A DNA stretch of 64,000 nt from Oxytricha trifallax (taxonomy: Eukaryota; Ciliophora; Spirotrichea; Sporadotrichida; Oxytrichidae). Both the position numbers and the translations under genes were made by a program. Positions 23,700 to 34,676 of the stretch are shown piece by piece (position 1 is the stretch's first letter; each line of letters starts with the position of its first letter). The notes beneath the pieces were generated by a model. That model searched no databases, was not told the DNA's origin, and saw only the letters and a list, made by a program, of their open reading frames with translations. The DNA lies in the NCBI GenBank assembly GCA_000711775.1, contig ARYC01000140.1:1-64000 (forward strand), given 5' to 3'.

Positions 23700-25150
23700 T
23701 TGATTTTAAATGTTAGCACTGAAGAGCTATAAGGAATTTAATCCTAATCAAGTACCATTTACTTTAATATATGCGACTATCAAAGAAGTAATATTGCATA
23801 ATTTCTGCAAATGTAAGCATTGTTTTCTATATTTTGTCTATAGGCAGCAGATATCATATCAATTAGAATAATGAATAAGTACTATTTCATGAATGAAGAT
23901 CTGAATCAAGTTCTTGGTCCTAATGAATATTTATACTCGGAAGTGCCTCCTTAAATTTCAAATTCTACCCTTGCTATGACAATTATTTAAATATTTTTAT
24001 TTAAATCCAGAAAACTGCAGAAATATCAAGCGACATAATAAAAGGATCAATGATTGCAATGTTCATATTAAAAATACTAATTGGAGCATCTATGAAATAC
24101 ATATGGACACTCATAGCTACTCTATAAATTATCACTCATTTTTCTCTATAAATAATATTATGAGATATCTTTCAAATTAAAAATTTTAAACCATAAAACA
24201 TACATTACTATAGTTCTTGTAAGTTTTTATAAAATTTTTAAAGTTATAGATTAATATGAATAATTAGTTATATTCGAAAAATAATTATAAATCATCAAGT
24301 AAAATAAACTCAATTAGATTAGAAAATAAATTTTTTATAGATTTACTTAATATTTTCACAATATTGTATATAGAGATATCAAATATAGACATAGTTCCTA
24401 AACAGTAAATAATTCAAGACGCTCTTTTTGAAAGTTATTTATTTAAAAGTGCAGGCAATGCAAAAGAAAATATTATGGATATTTAATTTAGAACCATGAT
24501 ATATCTTAACTGATTAACGATATGGATCAAGTGAATTTATAGGCAATTTAGGATTTGTAATATTTGTCTTGCTCTTGTTAACGCCGAAATAAATATTAGT
24601 TTAAAAAAAATTTACAATATTATTTGATTAAAAATTTTCAATATTTTCAAATGAAGCAATCAAATCTTTGATTGATTGGAATTAAGTAAGTTATAAAATA
24701 TGAATTGTTTTTTAAATAAATTTCCAAGATAATATTAATTGGCAGAAAATATTTCTTTGAGCAAAGTAGTCCTTTTAAAATAGTAATATTTTTAAAAGTA
24801 AATTTATATTTTATTGCATTATATTTGATAATTTACAGATAAGATCTAGCTCATCAAAATTAAGATGTTCTATTTACAATTTCTTGCATTATATGATAAA
24901 TTACTAATTATTTTTTTATTTATTATTAATTGGATTAAGTCTATCAATCATTCTTATTAGCTATATGTTGAGAAGATTTTAATTGTAAATTTTATGTCTT
25001 AACAACTTTTTTATTTCTTAGACTGCATAAATTGATTGGATTTGTGAAGAAGACGTTATTTTACAATCCAATTTTGAAAGCCTTCTTAAAATCCTATTTA
25101 CCTCTTTGTGTAATAAGTTTCACATCACTCAAACATGCAATATTTTTGTG
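23700..25150 (+). CDS. C-terminal membrane part of a Cadg-type ciliate surface protein (fragmented)
   Basis: Plus-strand coding blocks separated by AT-rich spacers: ADIISIRIMNKYYFMNEDLN and VLGPNEYLYSEVPPQIS (23840-23960); EISSDIIKGSMIAMFILK, ILIGASMKYIWTLIATLQ (24010-24130); ISNIDIVPKQQIIQDALFES (24390-24450); FIGNLGFVIFVLLLLTPK (24530-24590); and KLIGFVKKTLFYNPILKAFL (25025-25090). In my knowledge of ciliate proteins this motif series forms the membrane-spanning C-terminal region of large proteins with cadherin-like (Cadg) repeats. The IES/MDS borders here are not resolved. The N-terminal part seems to lie downstream (25270-28060); see findings. Confidence 0.6.
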
Positions 25151-25269
25151 CAATAATTTGATGTCATATTTAGATTAATAATCCTAACCAGAGTTCATCA
25201 TCAATCATACTTTCAATCTTTACTATAAGAACTTACCAACTTTAGCTTTTCTAAATAGACTACCCTAAA

Positions 25270-28060
25270 TATCGCTCTAATTTCACAATAACATATTTAC
25301 CTGATTATTTATTTTATTATTAAATAATATGCAATTAAACTTATAATTAATGAATAAACAAAATTGTTCATTTACAACTTTTGGATCTTTTAAACCTACA
25401 TATGGTCCATAATAATATGTATATTTGAATGAAACTAAATCAATAACTTTAAATTTATGGAATTATGACTCTTATAATTTTTGTATGAAATAAGAATTCT
25501 AAATAAGAAGCAATCCAAACTTTGCTACAATTTAAGATAGGGAAATATAAATTAAACCTAATTATCAAAGTCAAATTGGAATACATTAAATAGAAATAAT
25601 AGGTACTGTTTTTAGTAATTTAAATTCTAGTTTAAATGCTAGTTACAATTTATATTTTTTAGATGAAAATATATAAATAAGTTAAAAGCCAGTGTTTCTG
25701 GTTTCATATAATTGGAGATAAAGTGCTAAAGACAATTTGGAAATTTTAAAGCAGAACACTAAATTAAATTTTTTATAATTTTATAGTGTTGTATTCTTTT
25801 AATTATATTTTATTTAGCCTGCAAGTTTGTAAAATAATTTTATTGAATTTAAAAATTAAATTAATTATAAAGTTTATATTTACAAGAAAACACACTCAAT
25901 TTTTTTTATGTTTAGTTATTTAATTATTTCCATATTTAAGATTTAAAGAAATCTTAAGAAAGATAAACAATTATATAATTTACACTAAAACATAACCTAT
26001 CGTTTATCTAACGGACCCATGATTCATTATTTAACTGAGTACTAATTTAATTTTAATTGCAATTTACCAATATACTTATTTGTCTATGAAGTTGATCAGA
26101 ACTCATAGAAACCTATTTAATAAGATTATCTCACAAAAAATGCTGACAAGTCATCAATTACAATACAATCTAAATTGAAAATTTTTTACAATTTCATTAT
26201 AGTAATAGAATTATATAGATTAATTTAATCTTAAAACTTGAGCTATTTTGGGACTCATCTCATAGCAGTTTTTAATTCAGCTCAAAAGTAAGACGATCCA
26301 GATGATGGGTATATAGATTTAGACTACTTCTTTACAATTGAATTTACAAAGGAAAATGATCCTCCAATTTTTAAAAATGGTAGCTGCTAAATTATTGTAT
26401 TTGTAGGCAAATCCTTTAAATTCAACTATCTTTTGATAATTATAAAATAGATTGATTTTATATTAAAAAATAACACTGTATTTATAATTCACTGCCAATG
26501 TAAATTATAATATGAATAAAAAATTATAAGTTTTTAGAAATTTTATTTATAAATGTGGGATCAATTAGAGTTAAAATAAAATTTCAATGTTTAATAAGTT
26601 TTTTTTTAATACAAATTGATCTTTTGATTTACATCTCGTTTTTATAAGCTTAAAGCAAACTACCTAAAACTATCCTTCTTACAGCGACCCTGATGGTGAT
26701 AAGGTAACAATCACTTTAAACTTAGGCTTGACAACTCAATTTATTTGTTTAAATATTTTATTCCATTTACAATTAAACAGAGATCAGGACTTTTGTTTCA
26801 CCCTACTACTTAGAATTAAGTAGGAGACTATAAAATATAAGTAAAGCTAAATAATTGGAATAAGACCGAATAAACAAAAATTGATCAAAATTTTATCCGT
26901 AATAATACAGTTTTATCGTGCTTGTACTTTATAAATCATCAGCATCATCGCGTAAAACTGATTGTCTTCATGAGTTTAAGTTGAAAGCCAGATAACATCT
27001 CAAATTAAGACAATTGTTTTGATGATCCCGCTGGAAAGATTGTTCTCCATTTTATTGGATGAAATTTTAATCAAAATGTGATTATTAATAAATCAAATCA
27101 AGCGAAGTTTTAATTGTTGAAGTTTTAATAATTAATAATCAAAACTTTTAACAAATAGGTTAAATCTTTAAAAAAATATAAGCAGAATTGTCTTTAAAAT
27201 GTTTTATACTGATAATTATAAATTAAAACTTCGCTTGATTTGATTTATTAATAATCACATTTTGATTAAAATTTCATCCAATAAAATGGAGAACAATCTT
27301 TCCAGCGGGATCATCAAAACAATTGTCTTAATTTGAGATGTTGTCTGGCTTTCAACTTAAACTCATGAAGACAATCAGTTTTACGCGATGATGCTGATGA
27401 TTTATAAAGTACAAGCACGATAAAACTGTATTATTACGGATAAAATTTTGATCAATTTTTGTTTATTCGGTCTTATTCCAATTATTTAGCTTTAAGATTA
27501 TCTGACGACTTCATTTTACCTCTTTACACTGAGTATGAACTTGCAGTTTTTGTGAGATCACTTTAAAACTAAAGCATAAACGCAAATAATTTGACAGACA
27601 TCAGTATACTCGACAGTTTCTATTAAAATAAGAGTACAAATGATTTTCAAGATTTATAAGAGGTACTATTCTAATGATAACAACTTTCTCGTTAATTTTA
27701 TGAGAGGATTTGACAAGGCAAAGCTTAATCCTAATTAAATCTATTATCAAATCAAAGAAGTCTCTATGGATGGATTAATCTTGATAAAATTCTCACAGCC
27801 AATTAAGTTATCAGATAAGAAGTACTAAACTTAAAAATATAATATGAGTATATTGTATTTATACTTCTTTTGAATTTATCATATTCAAACTATGAAAACA
27901 TTAAAAATGAAGTTGTTTCAAGATTCCGATAATTAGAAATTCTAAAATAAAATTAAAAATTGGACGATTGAAAAGATTAGTAGGAGAAATTTATACATTA
28001 GCGTATAATTCTAGGATAGAGACTCCATTTCTGCAAACTTAAGAATATTATAAATTTAAT
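25270..28060 (+). CDS. Extracellular Cadg-repeat part of the same or a related surface protein (fragmented)
   Basis: Plus-strand blocks in N-to-C order: SFTTFGSFKPTYGPQQYVYL onward (25370-25780), ending its repeat with QSQIGIHQIEIIGTV; FGTHLIAVFNSAQ with DDPDDGYIDLDYFFTIEF and NDPPIFKNGSCQIIVFVG (26250-26410); SDPDGDKVTITLNLG (26685-26730, the Asp/Gly motif of cadherin-like repeats); SGLLFHPTTQNQVGDYKIQV (26785-26850); then, after a palindrome, FMRGFDKAKLNPNQIYYQIK (27700-27760) and WTIEKISRRNLYISVQFQ (27960-28015). Several IESs must lie between the blocks; most borders are unresolved. An unknown adhesin-like or matrix role is inferred. Confidence 0.6.
26842..27494. repeat. Large inverted repeat (274-bp arms, 105-bp spacer)
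   Basis: Arms 26842-27115 and 27221-27494 are near-perfect reverse complements; I see one mismatch, in GCCAGATAAC versus GCCAGACAAC. The spacer 27116-27220 is AT-rich. The left arm starts inside Cadg coding sequence (VKLNNWNKTEQTK) and the right arm ends where a plus-strand frame (RLSDDFILPLYTEYELAVF) resumes. It may be an inverted duplication of gene segments, a foldback insertion or an assembly artefact. Confidence 0.85.
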
Positions 28061-29063
28061 ATTTTAATTATATTTTTATCTACTGAATGTGTAATATCCG
28101 GCAAATGTTTAATATACTCTAAAAACAATCATAGAGATATCAAAATTTAAATCGAATTTATCTTTCAAAAATTCAGTGACTACAATTTCAATTTCATTAT
28201 TAATTTTAATGAAAAATATATTTAATTTAAGCTTGATTAATATAGGATTAAATCTTTTTAAATGAGGAGATTTTTGGGTATTATATAAACTATCCAAACT
28301 ATAATGCTTTAAATTTTAGTCGCAGAATACTTAAAAATAAAAATATTTCAAATATTTATTATTAATCCTAAAATTAATAAATCGAAAGTTTATCTTTTCT
28401 ATGATTAAAAATTAAAAAGGATTAACGCTAGTAAATAATAAAATATTATTTTGAAATAATATATTAGTCTTAGATGCTAAAGATGTGCTTTTATTTTATC
28501 TGAGATACTTCTAATAATACTTAATTTAATGTATATTTTGATTATTATACTAATGTATAATAATATTACTTTTATTAATATTAATAATTTTTAATATTTT
28601 GAGTCCTTGAATAATTAGAGTAGTTATATCTAAATAATTTAATTTAACTTATTTCCATTAACTGAGAGAATTTTATGTTTTAGAACAAAAATCTTAATAT
28701 TAATAATATATAAATAAAAAATTATAAATTATATTAAAAATATTTTCCTAAATTGCTTATTTGTATAGTAAATTGCAAAATAAATACTTTTATGCACACA
28801 AATTATAAAAACTTATCTTATTTATGAATAAATTATCCGCTCAAAGTGTTGTTGTATTTTGATTAAATAAATTACAATTGTAAAATGCTTTTTAAACATC
28901 ATTTCAATATATCTTTTTATATTGAATTGAAATAATATTTAATAGAAGATTATATATCCTTTTATATTAAGTTTATAAAGTAATGTAATAAATTTATATT
29001 TATAATTATTGAAATCGAAAACTTGGTACAAACGCAAGATCAAGCGGATGGCTTGGATAGAAA
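28061..29063. other. AT-rich spacer
   Basis: About 80% A+T, no supported gene. A plus frame around 28140-28260 (EFIFQKFSDYNFNFIINF) looks weakly protein-like and might be another fragment of the upstream surface-protein gene. Confidence 0.4.
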
Positions 29064-32000
29064 ATGCGATCATTTGATAGATTTGGTAAGAGTATTAATT
29101 TACAATACTAAGGCTAAGAATCATTCAGGACTAATTTCGGAGCCATGATGTCCATTGTTTAGTTCATAAAATCAATATTAATATTTTTAGTAATTTTTCA
29201 TAATTTTGTATTAATATTTCGAGTTATTTATAAGATTTTCATATATTAATTATGCTAAGATATATATAATTCATGATCTTACTAGCCTTTTTTGTCTTTC
29301 GAGCAACTGTTCTGTTTGATAAATCCGACGTTAAAGCTAGCAGATAAAGTTTTGTAAGAAAACTTTATAAAGGTTACAATAATAACGAACATAAATTTTG
29401 CTTTCTAAGAATTTAAAATTAAAAATTTATCCCTTTAATTTTCAGTAGCTGAACTATATTATTATTATTTATAATAAACCTTATAATCCTTTCTCAATGG
29501 GTTTTAACTTCGCTTTCGGCATTGGAAAAGACCTAGACCCCTCAATAGGTGTTTACACGTTAAATTATGTGATATAAAAATCAAATAATTCTACCTCCAC
29601 TAAAATAAAAACGAAAATCCCGCTCACGCACAGCCCTTGTAATTTCACAAATTTTGGGTATTCTGACTAACAATAGTTCTCAGAATTGAGTAAAAATAAT
29701 AATTTTTTGCAAGTTAAAGATAGAAGTCAAGATGTTTATTAAGAATTTATTAATATTTAGAATTGAAATAAGACTTTAATTAATTAAATTTTATTGCTAA
29801 TTTAATCTAATTAATATAATGATATATATTAGAATAAAAAATTAATATTCTTTCTAATGAACTTAAAATAATTTTTCTTTAGTTATAAATAGACCTTAGT
29901 TAAATTCGATATTTTAATATTGTTATTTTTGGTAATGAAAAGGCTTCTTTACTTAAATACTTGATTAATCCTGCCTATTCCTAGAACTTTTATTTTTTAG
30001 CTAAATCTTTAATACCAACTCTCAGATGCATTGATCATGGACAAGTTGACACGCAGCTGTAGGGAGATTACTACTCACAGAATTACACGTATATTGAAGT
30101 CTAAATTTAAAAAGGAAAATAATTATTTTTAATTAAAAATTAAATAATTAAATATAAGATGTTAATCTAGCTTTAAAGGTGCTAAAATAGCAATACCTCA
30201 ACAGTGATTTGTAAAACAAAAGAAGAAATTTAAAATTACTTTACTCTACAGAGGTTTTGGGTCCTCTATGTTAATTCTTACTTTGACTTCAAGAGTTATA
30301 GATAATAATTAAATATCTTAATATTACTAAGCTTCTTTTGATTGGGAGAAATTAAAGATATTAAATAAATATTATAATCACATTTTTTGCAATTAATTTG
30401 TTCACAACTTAGACATTATAGGATTCTTTTTTTTATATAAAATAAAAAATTCTTGAATTATAAATTCACTATAATTTAAATCTTGTGTTAGAGAAATGAT
30501 TTTATATTCAGTATATAAAAAGCCATATTATAAATATTTAAAATATTCATTCCTATAAAGCGTAATATACCAAAGCACATATAAGGATTTAGCCAAGAAA
30601 AATATGAATGCTAAATAAAGTCAAATTTAAATAATCTTAACTATAAAACTATATTGATCATTACATTTTAATTGTAAATTTCCCAATTTAAAATAAGCTT
30701 AAGTAATATACTATCAATATAATTTTAAGAGTTTTGGGCAAGAGATTAATTATTACTTAGATGACTCTTTGTACTATGATATAGAAAGAGACGCTAGTAA
30801 ATAAACTAACATTTTTATTTAAAGAAATCTTATAAAACTACAAATTAATATTAAGCCTTTTAATTGATTTTTACATTATGTTTATTTGTAGTTAATTTAA
30901 ATAAAATTTTGAAACAACAGGATGACTATATTTAATATGGTTAATCCTAAGACAAAGAATTTTTCTAAATCCAGAAAGCTCTCCTAAATGTAGACGACAA
31001 CGCTTATGATAATTTAAACTATATCAGGGCATTCATAAGAATGGACAAGAATTACGATATTTATGAGAGATAAATTTATTCTCTTGGTTAAATATTGGGA
31101 GAGCTCGGGGGTCTAAAAACGTCATTGTTTTTAATTTTTTCAACTCTTGTCGGGATATACGCTTATTATATGAAATTAAATTAAAAAGGTTGATCAATTA
31201 AAAAATAGTATCATCATGATTATATTTCATTAGTAGTTTAATTTTGCAATAAAAGATTGCATATCTTAAAATTTCTCAGGAAATATTCTAAGTTAAGTCT
31301 AAGCATCACAAAGTATAGAAAAATCAAAAAATTTAGGCTACTAATTTTATATAAGAATAGGGTAAAAAGAAATTCACCATCGAAAAAGAAGAAATTTCAT
31401 TAAAAATAAATATAATTACAAGAAATGATATTAATGTATTATTTCTATTTAAGATATGGAAAAAAGGCGTATCTCAGCTATTAGCCAGCCATAAAATAAA
31501 TCAGGCTATTCTAAGGAAAATTAAAAGTTAGACAAGAGTTTTATAAAAACTATTGTCAATGACATTGTTTTAAGGTCTAGATTTTCATTCTCAATATCTG
31601 AGTATATTTGGTAAACTATTGATCCTATTTCTTATATTTCTAATAAAATTGACATACTAATTAAAAATTGATATTTTTAACTATATTATAAAATTTTTCT
31701 AGACATTTAGTTTATATAATGAGTTGCTTTAATCTGAATAAACTAAGGAAAATAAGAAACAAAAAAATATATAATAAAAAGTAGTTTAAGAGTGAGCTAA
31801 AAAAGAGCTATAAATTTGCAATAGCTCAAGATAAAATTTAGCAGGAGCTAGATGTTGTCTCAATCATTATAATTAATTAACTGAATAGTATGATTTTCGA
31901 TAGGTTTACAATAATTTATAATTCTTTTATAAGAAACTTAGGAGTCTAGACACAATGATGAAATTTATGTTTAATCCTCTTGAGAGACTCGCTTTGAAAT

Positions 32001-32887
32001 ATCAAAAATAAAATGTTTTGGATTCAAGCTCTGATTATTTAATATTAATATTGGTTTTTTTTAATTTATAAAAATAATTACGAAGGAAAAGCTGAAGAAA
32101 CAGCTCTGAAGAGCAAGGACATAAAATTCTTAAAAGTCTTAGAGAATAATAATTCGCACAGTTTTACGAAGAAGTTTTTGAAGAAAAAACTTGGATATTA
32201 TCTAAACAGGAAATCCTCAAGATAAACTTCAGCTCCTAACATTGAATTGATTAAAGGCATTGCTTCGAAGTCCAGCAACGTTGAAATATACGATGAATTG
32301 CGAAAATCTTCAGGAAAACTTCCTAATAAAGATTAAATTTAAATTAAATAATTTGAGCTTATAAAATAAGCCTAAAATAATTATGCAATTAGAACCGTTA
32401 AATATTGAAGGGAGTATTGATTTTTCAAAATTGGGTATTGAACTTATAACTCCCTCATTAGCGAGCAGCAATAATCATAGTCCTAACGATTAAAGCATAA
32501 ATAATGAAGAAATTACAGAATAAAACCTGGAGCATACTGTAATATTTTACATTTTCTTCATTAATTCTATAAACTTTTATACTATGGTCTTATTTTAAAT
32601 AGCAATCCACTTTTTAAGTGGATAAGACTCACCTGGAAGACTCAACTTAAAGACTAGCTTAGAACAGTGCAAGCAGATTCTTGTCAATCAATGAAATTTA
32701 AATTACATCATAATATTTTCATTCTATTGTAAATTTTATCGCAATTTTCACTATTATCAAGAGTTACAAAAGACCTAAAAAGAATATAAGCAATGTTGAC
32801 TTATTTAACGTTCCTGAAAAGGAGCTTTTAGGTAGCTCTACAAAGATTACCAAGACTCCAAACATCCAGAAAAAGTTTAAATATTGA
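29064..32887 (+). CDS. Ciliate-type two-pass membrane protein of unknown function, IES-rich
   Basis: Start ATG 29064 (MRSFDRFGKSINLQYQGQ), end TGA 32885-32887. After IES removal the order is a short N-terminus; a first membrane segment (FMILLAFFVFRATVLF); an extracellular domain with FNFAFGIGKDLDPSIGVYTL, LQGDYYSQNYTYIEVQI, CQNSNTSTVICKTKEEI and QEINYYLDDSLYYDIE; the pre-membrane motif ERQIYSLGQILGELGGL; a second membrane segment (FLIFSTLVGIYAYYM); and a long cytosolic tail (ELKKSYKFAIAQDKIQQELD). This layout matches a family I know only from ciliates; its function is unknown. Junctions near 29710-30010, 30830-30905, about 31270 and 32350-32400 are not resolved. Confidence 0.78.
29168..29274. 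other. IES, pointer TTCAT
   Basis: TTCAT occurs at 29163-29167 and 29270-29274. Excision gives MMSIVQF/MILLAFFVFRATV. Confidence 0.85.
29371..29486. other. IES, pointer TTATAA
   Basis: TTATAA occurs at 29365-29370 and 29481-29486. Excision gives SFVRKLY/NPFSMGFNFAFG. Confidence 0.87.
30112..30177. other. IES, pointer TTTAAA
   Basis: TTTAAA occurs at 30106-30111 and 30172-30177. Excision gives YIEVQIQ/RCQNSNTSTVIC. Confidence 0.85.
30298..30733. other. IES, pointer AAGAGTT (436 bp)
   Basis: AAGAGTT occurs at 30291-30297 and 30727-30733. Excision gives SYFDFKSF/GQEINYYLDDSL, the expected family sequence. Confidence 0.87.
31899..31924. other. Possible 26-bp IES, pointer TTC
   Basis: TTC occurs at 31896-31898 and 31922-31924. 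Excision restores frame between IQQELDVVSIIIINQLNSMI and FYKKLRSLDTMMKF. A three-base pointer in AT-rich DNA is weak evidence. Confidence 0.45.
32539..32611. other. IES, pointer ACT
   Basis: ACT occurs at 32536-32538 and 32609-32611, in phase. Excision gives TEQNLEHT/FQVDKTHLEDS. Confidence 0.7.
32692..32760. other. IES, pointer ATCAA
   Basis: ATCAA occurs at 32687-32691 and 32756-32760, in phase. Excision gives SASRFLSIK/SYKRPKKNISN and the C-terminus. Confidence 0.8.
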
Positions 32888-33027
32888 CATCACGCATCTC
32901 AATAAATTATATTCATCACAATTAATTTAATAAATACTCTCTTTCTCTGATTTTAACATTTAGCTTTAATGTTAAGCAAAAAATATAAATTGCTAATTAT
33001 TACAGGTAAATATAAATTTAAGGTAAA

Positions 33028-33811
33028 ATGTCAAATTTGTATAATGAGTTGATTGATAAATATACTCTGTCCAAGCGAAGAGAAGTGACTTTCTAGAAGT
33101 TATATGAACATCCTTATTTAACAAGAGATCAAATTGAAAGAATGAAAAATGCTCAAGCACTCTATGAAGTAATTCCTATAGTCATTTATTCACCCTATTT
33201 AATGATCATGATGAGATTATCTGCAAAGACTAACAATCATTAAGTTTTTATTGAATATTTTCTCATTTTATAGTGCATTACTAATTTAACTACGAATTTT
33301 TTTAATAAATTAATATTTGAATGCTTAAGCACTGAAGAAATTACTGGTAGTGGGAATATCTCTCTTTCCCATAGCTGAACTAGGTTCAAGATATGTGAGA
33401 GATACTTATTACTGGCCAATTGTCAGATAAATTTATCTAGAAGTGAAGGATTAGCATAGAGAAGTCTAGAAAAAGTTAAACAATCCTTTTAATCTTTCGT
33501 AAATGCTAATGAAAAGCTAATAAGCACAATAAGCATTACAAGTTGATACATCAAATCAACACTAAGATAGCTAATCAAATGATAATTAATTTGTGGTTTA
33601 AAATTCAATTGAATAACATGCTAGTACTGACTCAAAAACTCAAGAAGAATAAAAAGATAAATTATCTAATTTTGATGGCTAGAAAGCTGAGATTTTAGAT
33701 GAAAACTTCGATAGCAGAGAGCAATTAGAAACTCTTAAAAATACAAATGAAACCTATAAAAAAAAATTTTAGCGCTGTTGGACTTACTTACTATAGAAAA
33801 ATTCATATTGA
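33028..33811 (+). CDS. Small membrane-anchored protein, unknown
   Basis: ATG 33028 to TGA 33809-33811 with one IES. N-terminus LYNELIDKYTLSKRREVTFQ, one hydrophobic segment (LKKLLVVGISLFPIAELG) followed by YVRDTYYWPIVRQIYLEVKD, then a Q/N/E-rich tail. No family recognised. Confidence 0.7.
33162..33333. other. IES, pointer AAGCACT
   Basis: AAGCACT occurs at 33155-33161 and 33327-33333. Excision joins ERMKNAQAL to KKLLVVGISLF in one frame. Confidence 0.88.
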
Positions 33812-33995
33812 TTTAATAATGAGTTTTAATTTTCGTTTATCATCGCATTGAATTTTATTTTTTGAATATAAATCTTTTCATGAGCCAGTACTTTGTTGAT
33901 ATTTTTAGATCAATGAATCTTGATGCATTTATATATAAATTAGCAATCTTTTGAAATTATAAAAGTAATTTTAGAAACTAAGTGTGCGAGCGAGA

Positions 33996-34676
33996 ATGGC
34001 AACAACCTATGATTCTTTGTTTGATATTGGTGCAGTCGACATTTTTATTTCATAAACTTTCTTAAATTATATAAATTGATAGATTTATTTTGATTTTAAT
34101 CATAAAAAACTTATGTTAGACATCGATGGTCAAGTGATTAACAAGCTGGGAGATTTACTCTTCGGAAAGAAATGTACAATGGTAGTGAATGTTGCGAGTC
34201 AATCGAAATTTGCTGCAACAAACTACGCGTCTTTGGTGTAACTTTACGACACCTACGAGGCTCAAGGCTTTGAAATTCTTGCTTTTCCTTGCAACTAGTT
34301 CAACAAGGAAGAACCATGGAATGATCATGAAATTAAGCAACAAACTTTAATAAAATCTTTTTGTTAAAATCCTTCATATATGCAGGTTTATGTCATTGAG
34401 AAGTATAATGTAGCCTTCCCTATGTTCTCAAAATGCAAAGTCAATGGATAAGAGACTCATGAAGTTTTCAAGTTTTTGAGATCTAAAACGCCCCAATTAG
34501 TGGAGCACATTCATAACAGGGACAACGATCTGTCTAATTTTAATATTAAAGAGATCCCAGGAAATTTCGCTAAATTCTTAGTTGATCGCAATGGGCACCC
34601 CACAGATGTTCTGCTTAACGAGAAGGACGATCCATTCAAGTTAGAGCAGAGACTCAGGAAGCTTCTTGGAGTATGA
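33996..34676 (+). CDS. Glutathione peroxidase-like protein 1 (Ser at the active position)
   Basis: ATG 33996 to TGA 34674-34676, two IESs. The mature ~185 residues follow the GPx fold: FDIGAVDIDGQVINKLGD, VVNVASQSKFAATNY, EILAFPCNQFNKEEPW, EKYNVAFPMFSKCKVNG and GNFAKFLVDRNG. GPx enzymes reduce hydroperoxides using a catalytic Sec or Cys after NVASx, plus Gln, Trp and Asn. Here the catalytic position is Ser (TCG) and the usual Trp of WNFxKFL is Gly, so peroxidase activity is unlikely unless another residue substitutes. First of three tandem paralogues on the same strand. Confidence 0.93.
34043..34123. other. IES, pointer GACAT
   Basis: GACAT occurs at 34038-34042 and 34119-34123. Excision gives FDIGAVDI/DGQVINKLG. 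Confidence 0.88.
34340..34384. other. IES, pointer GCA
   Basis: GCA occurs at 34337-34339 and 34382-34384, in phase. Excision gives WNDHEIKQ/VYVIEKYNVAFP, as in other GPx proteins. Confidence 0.8.
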
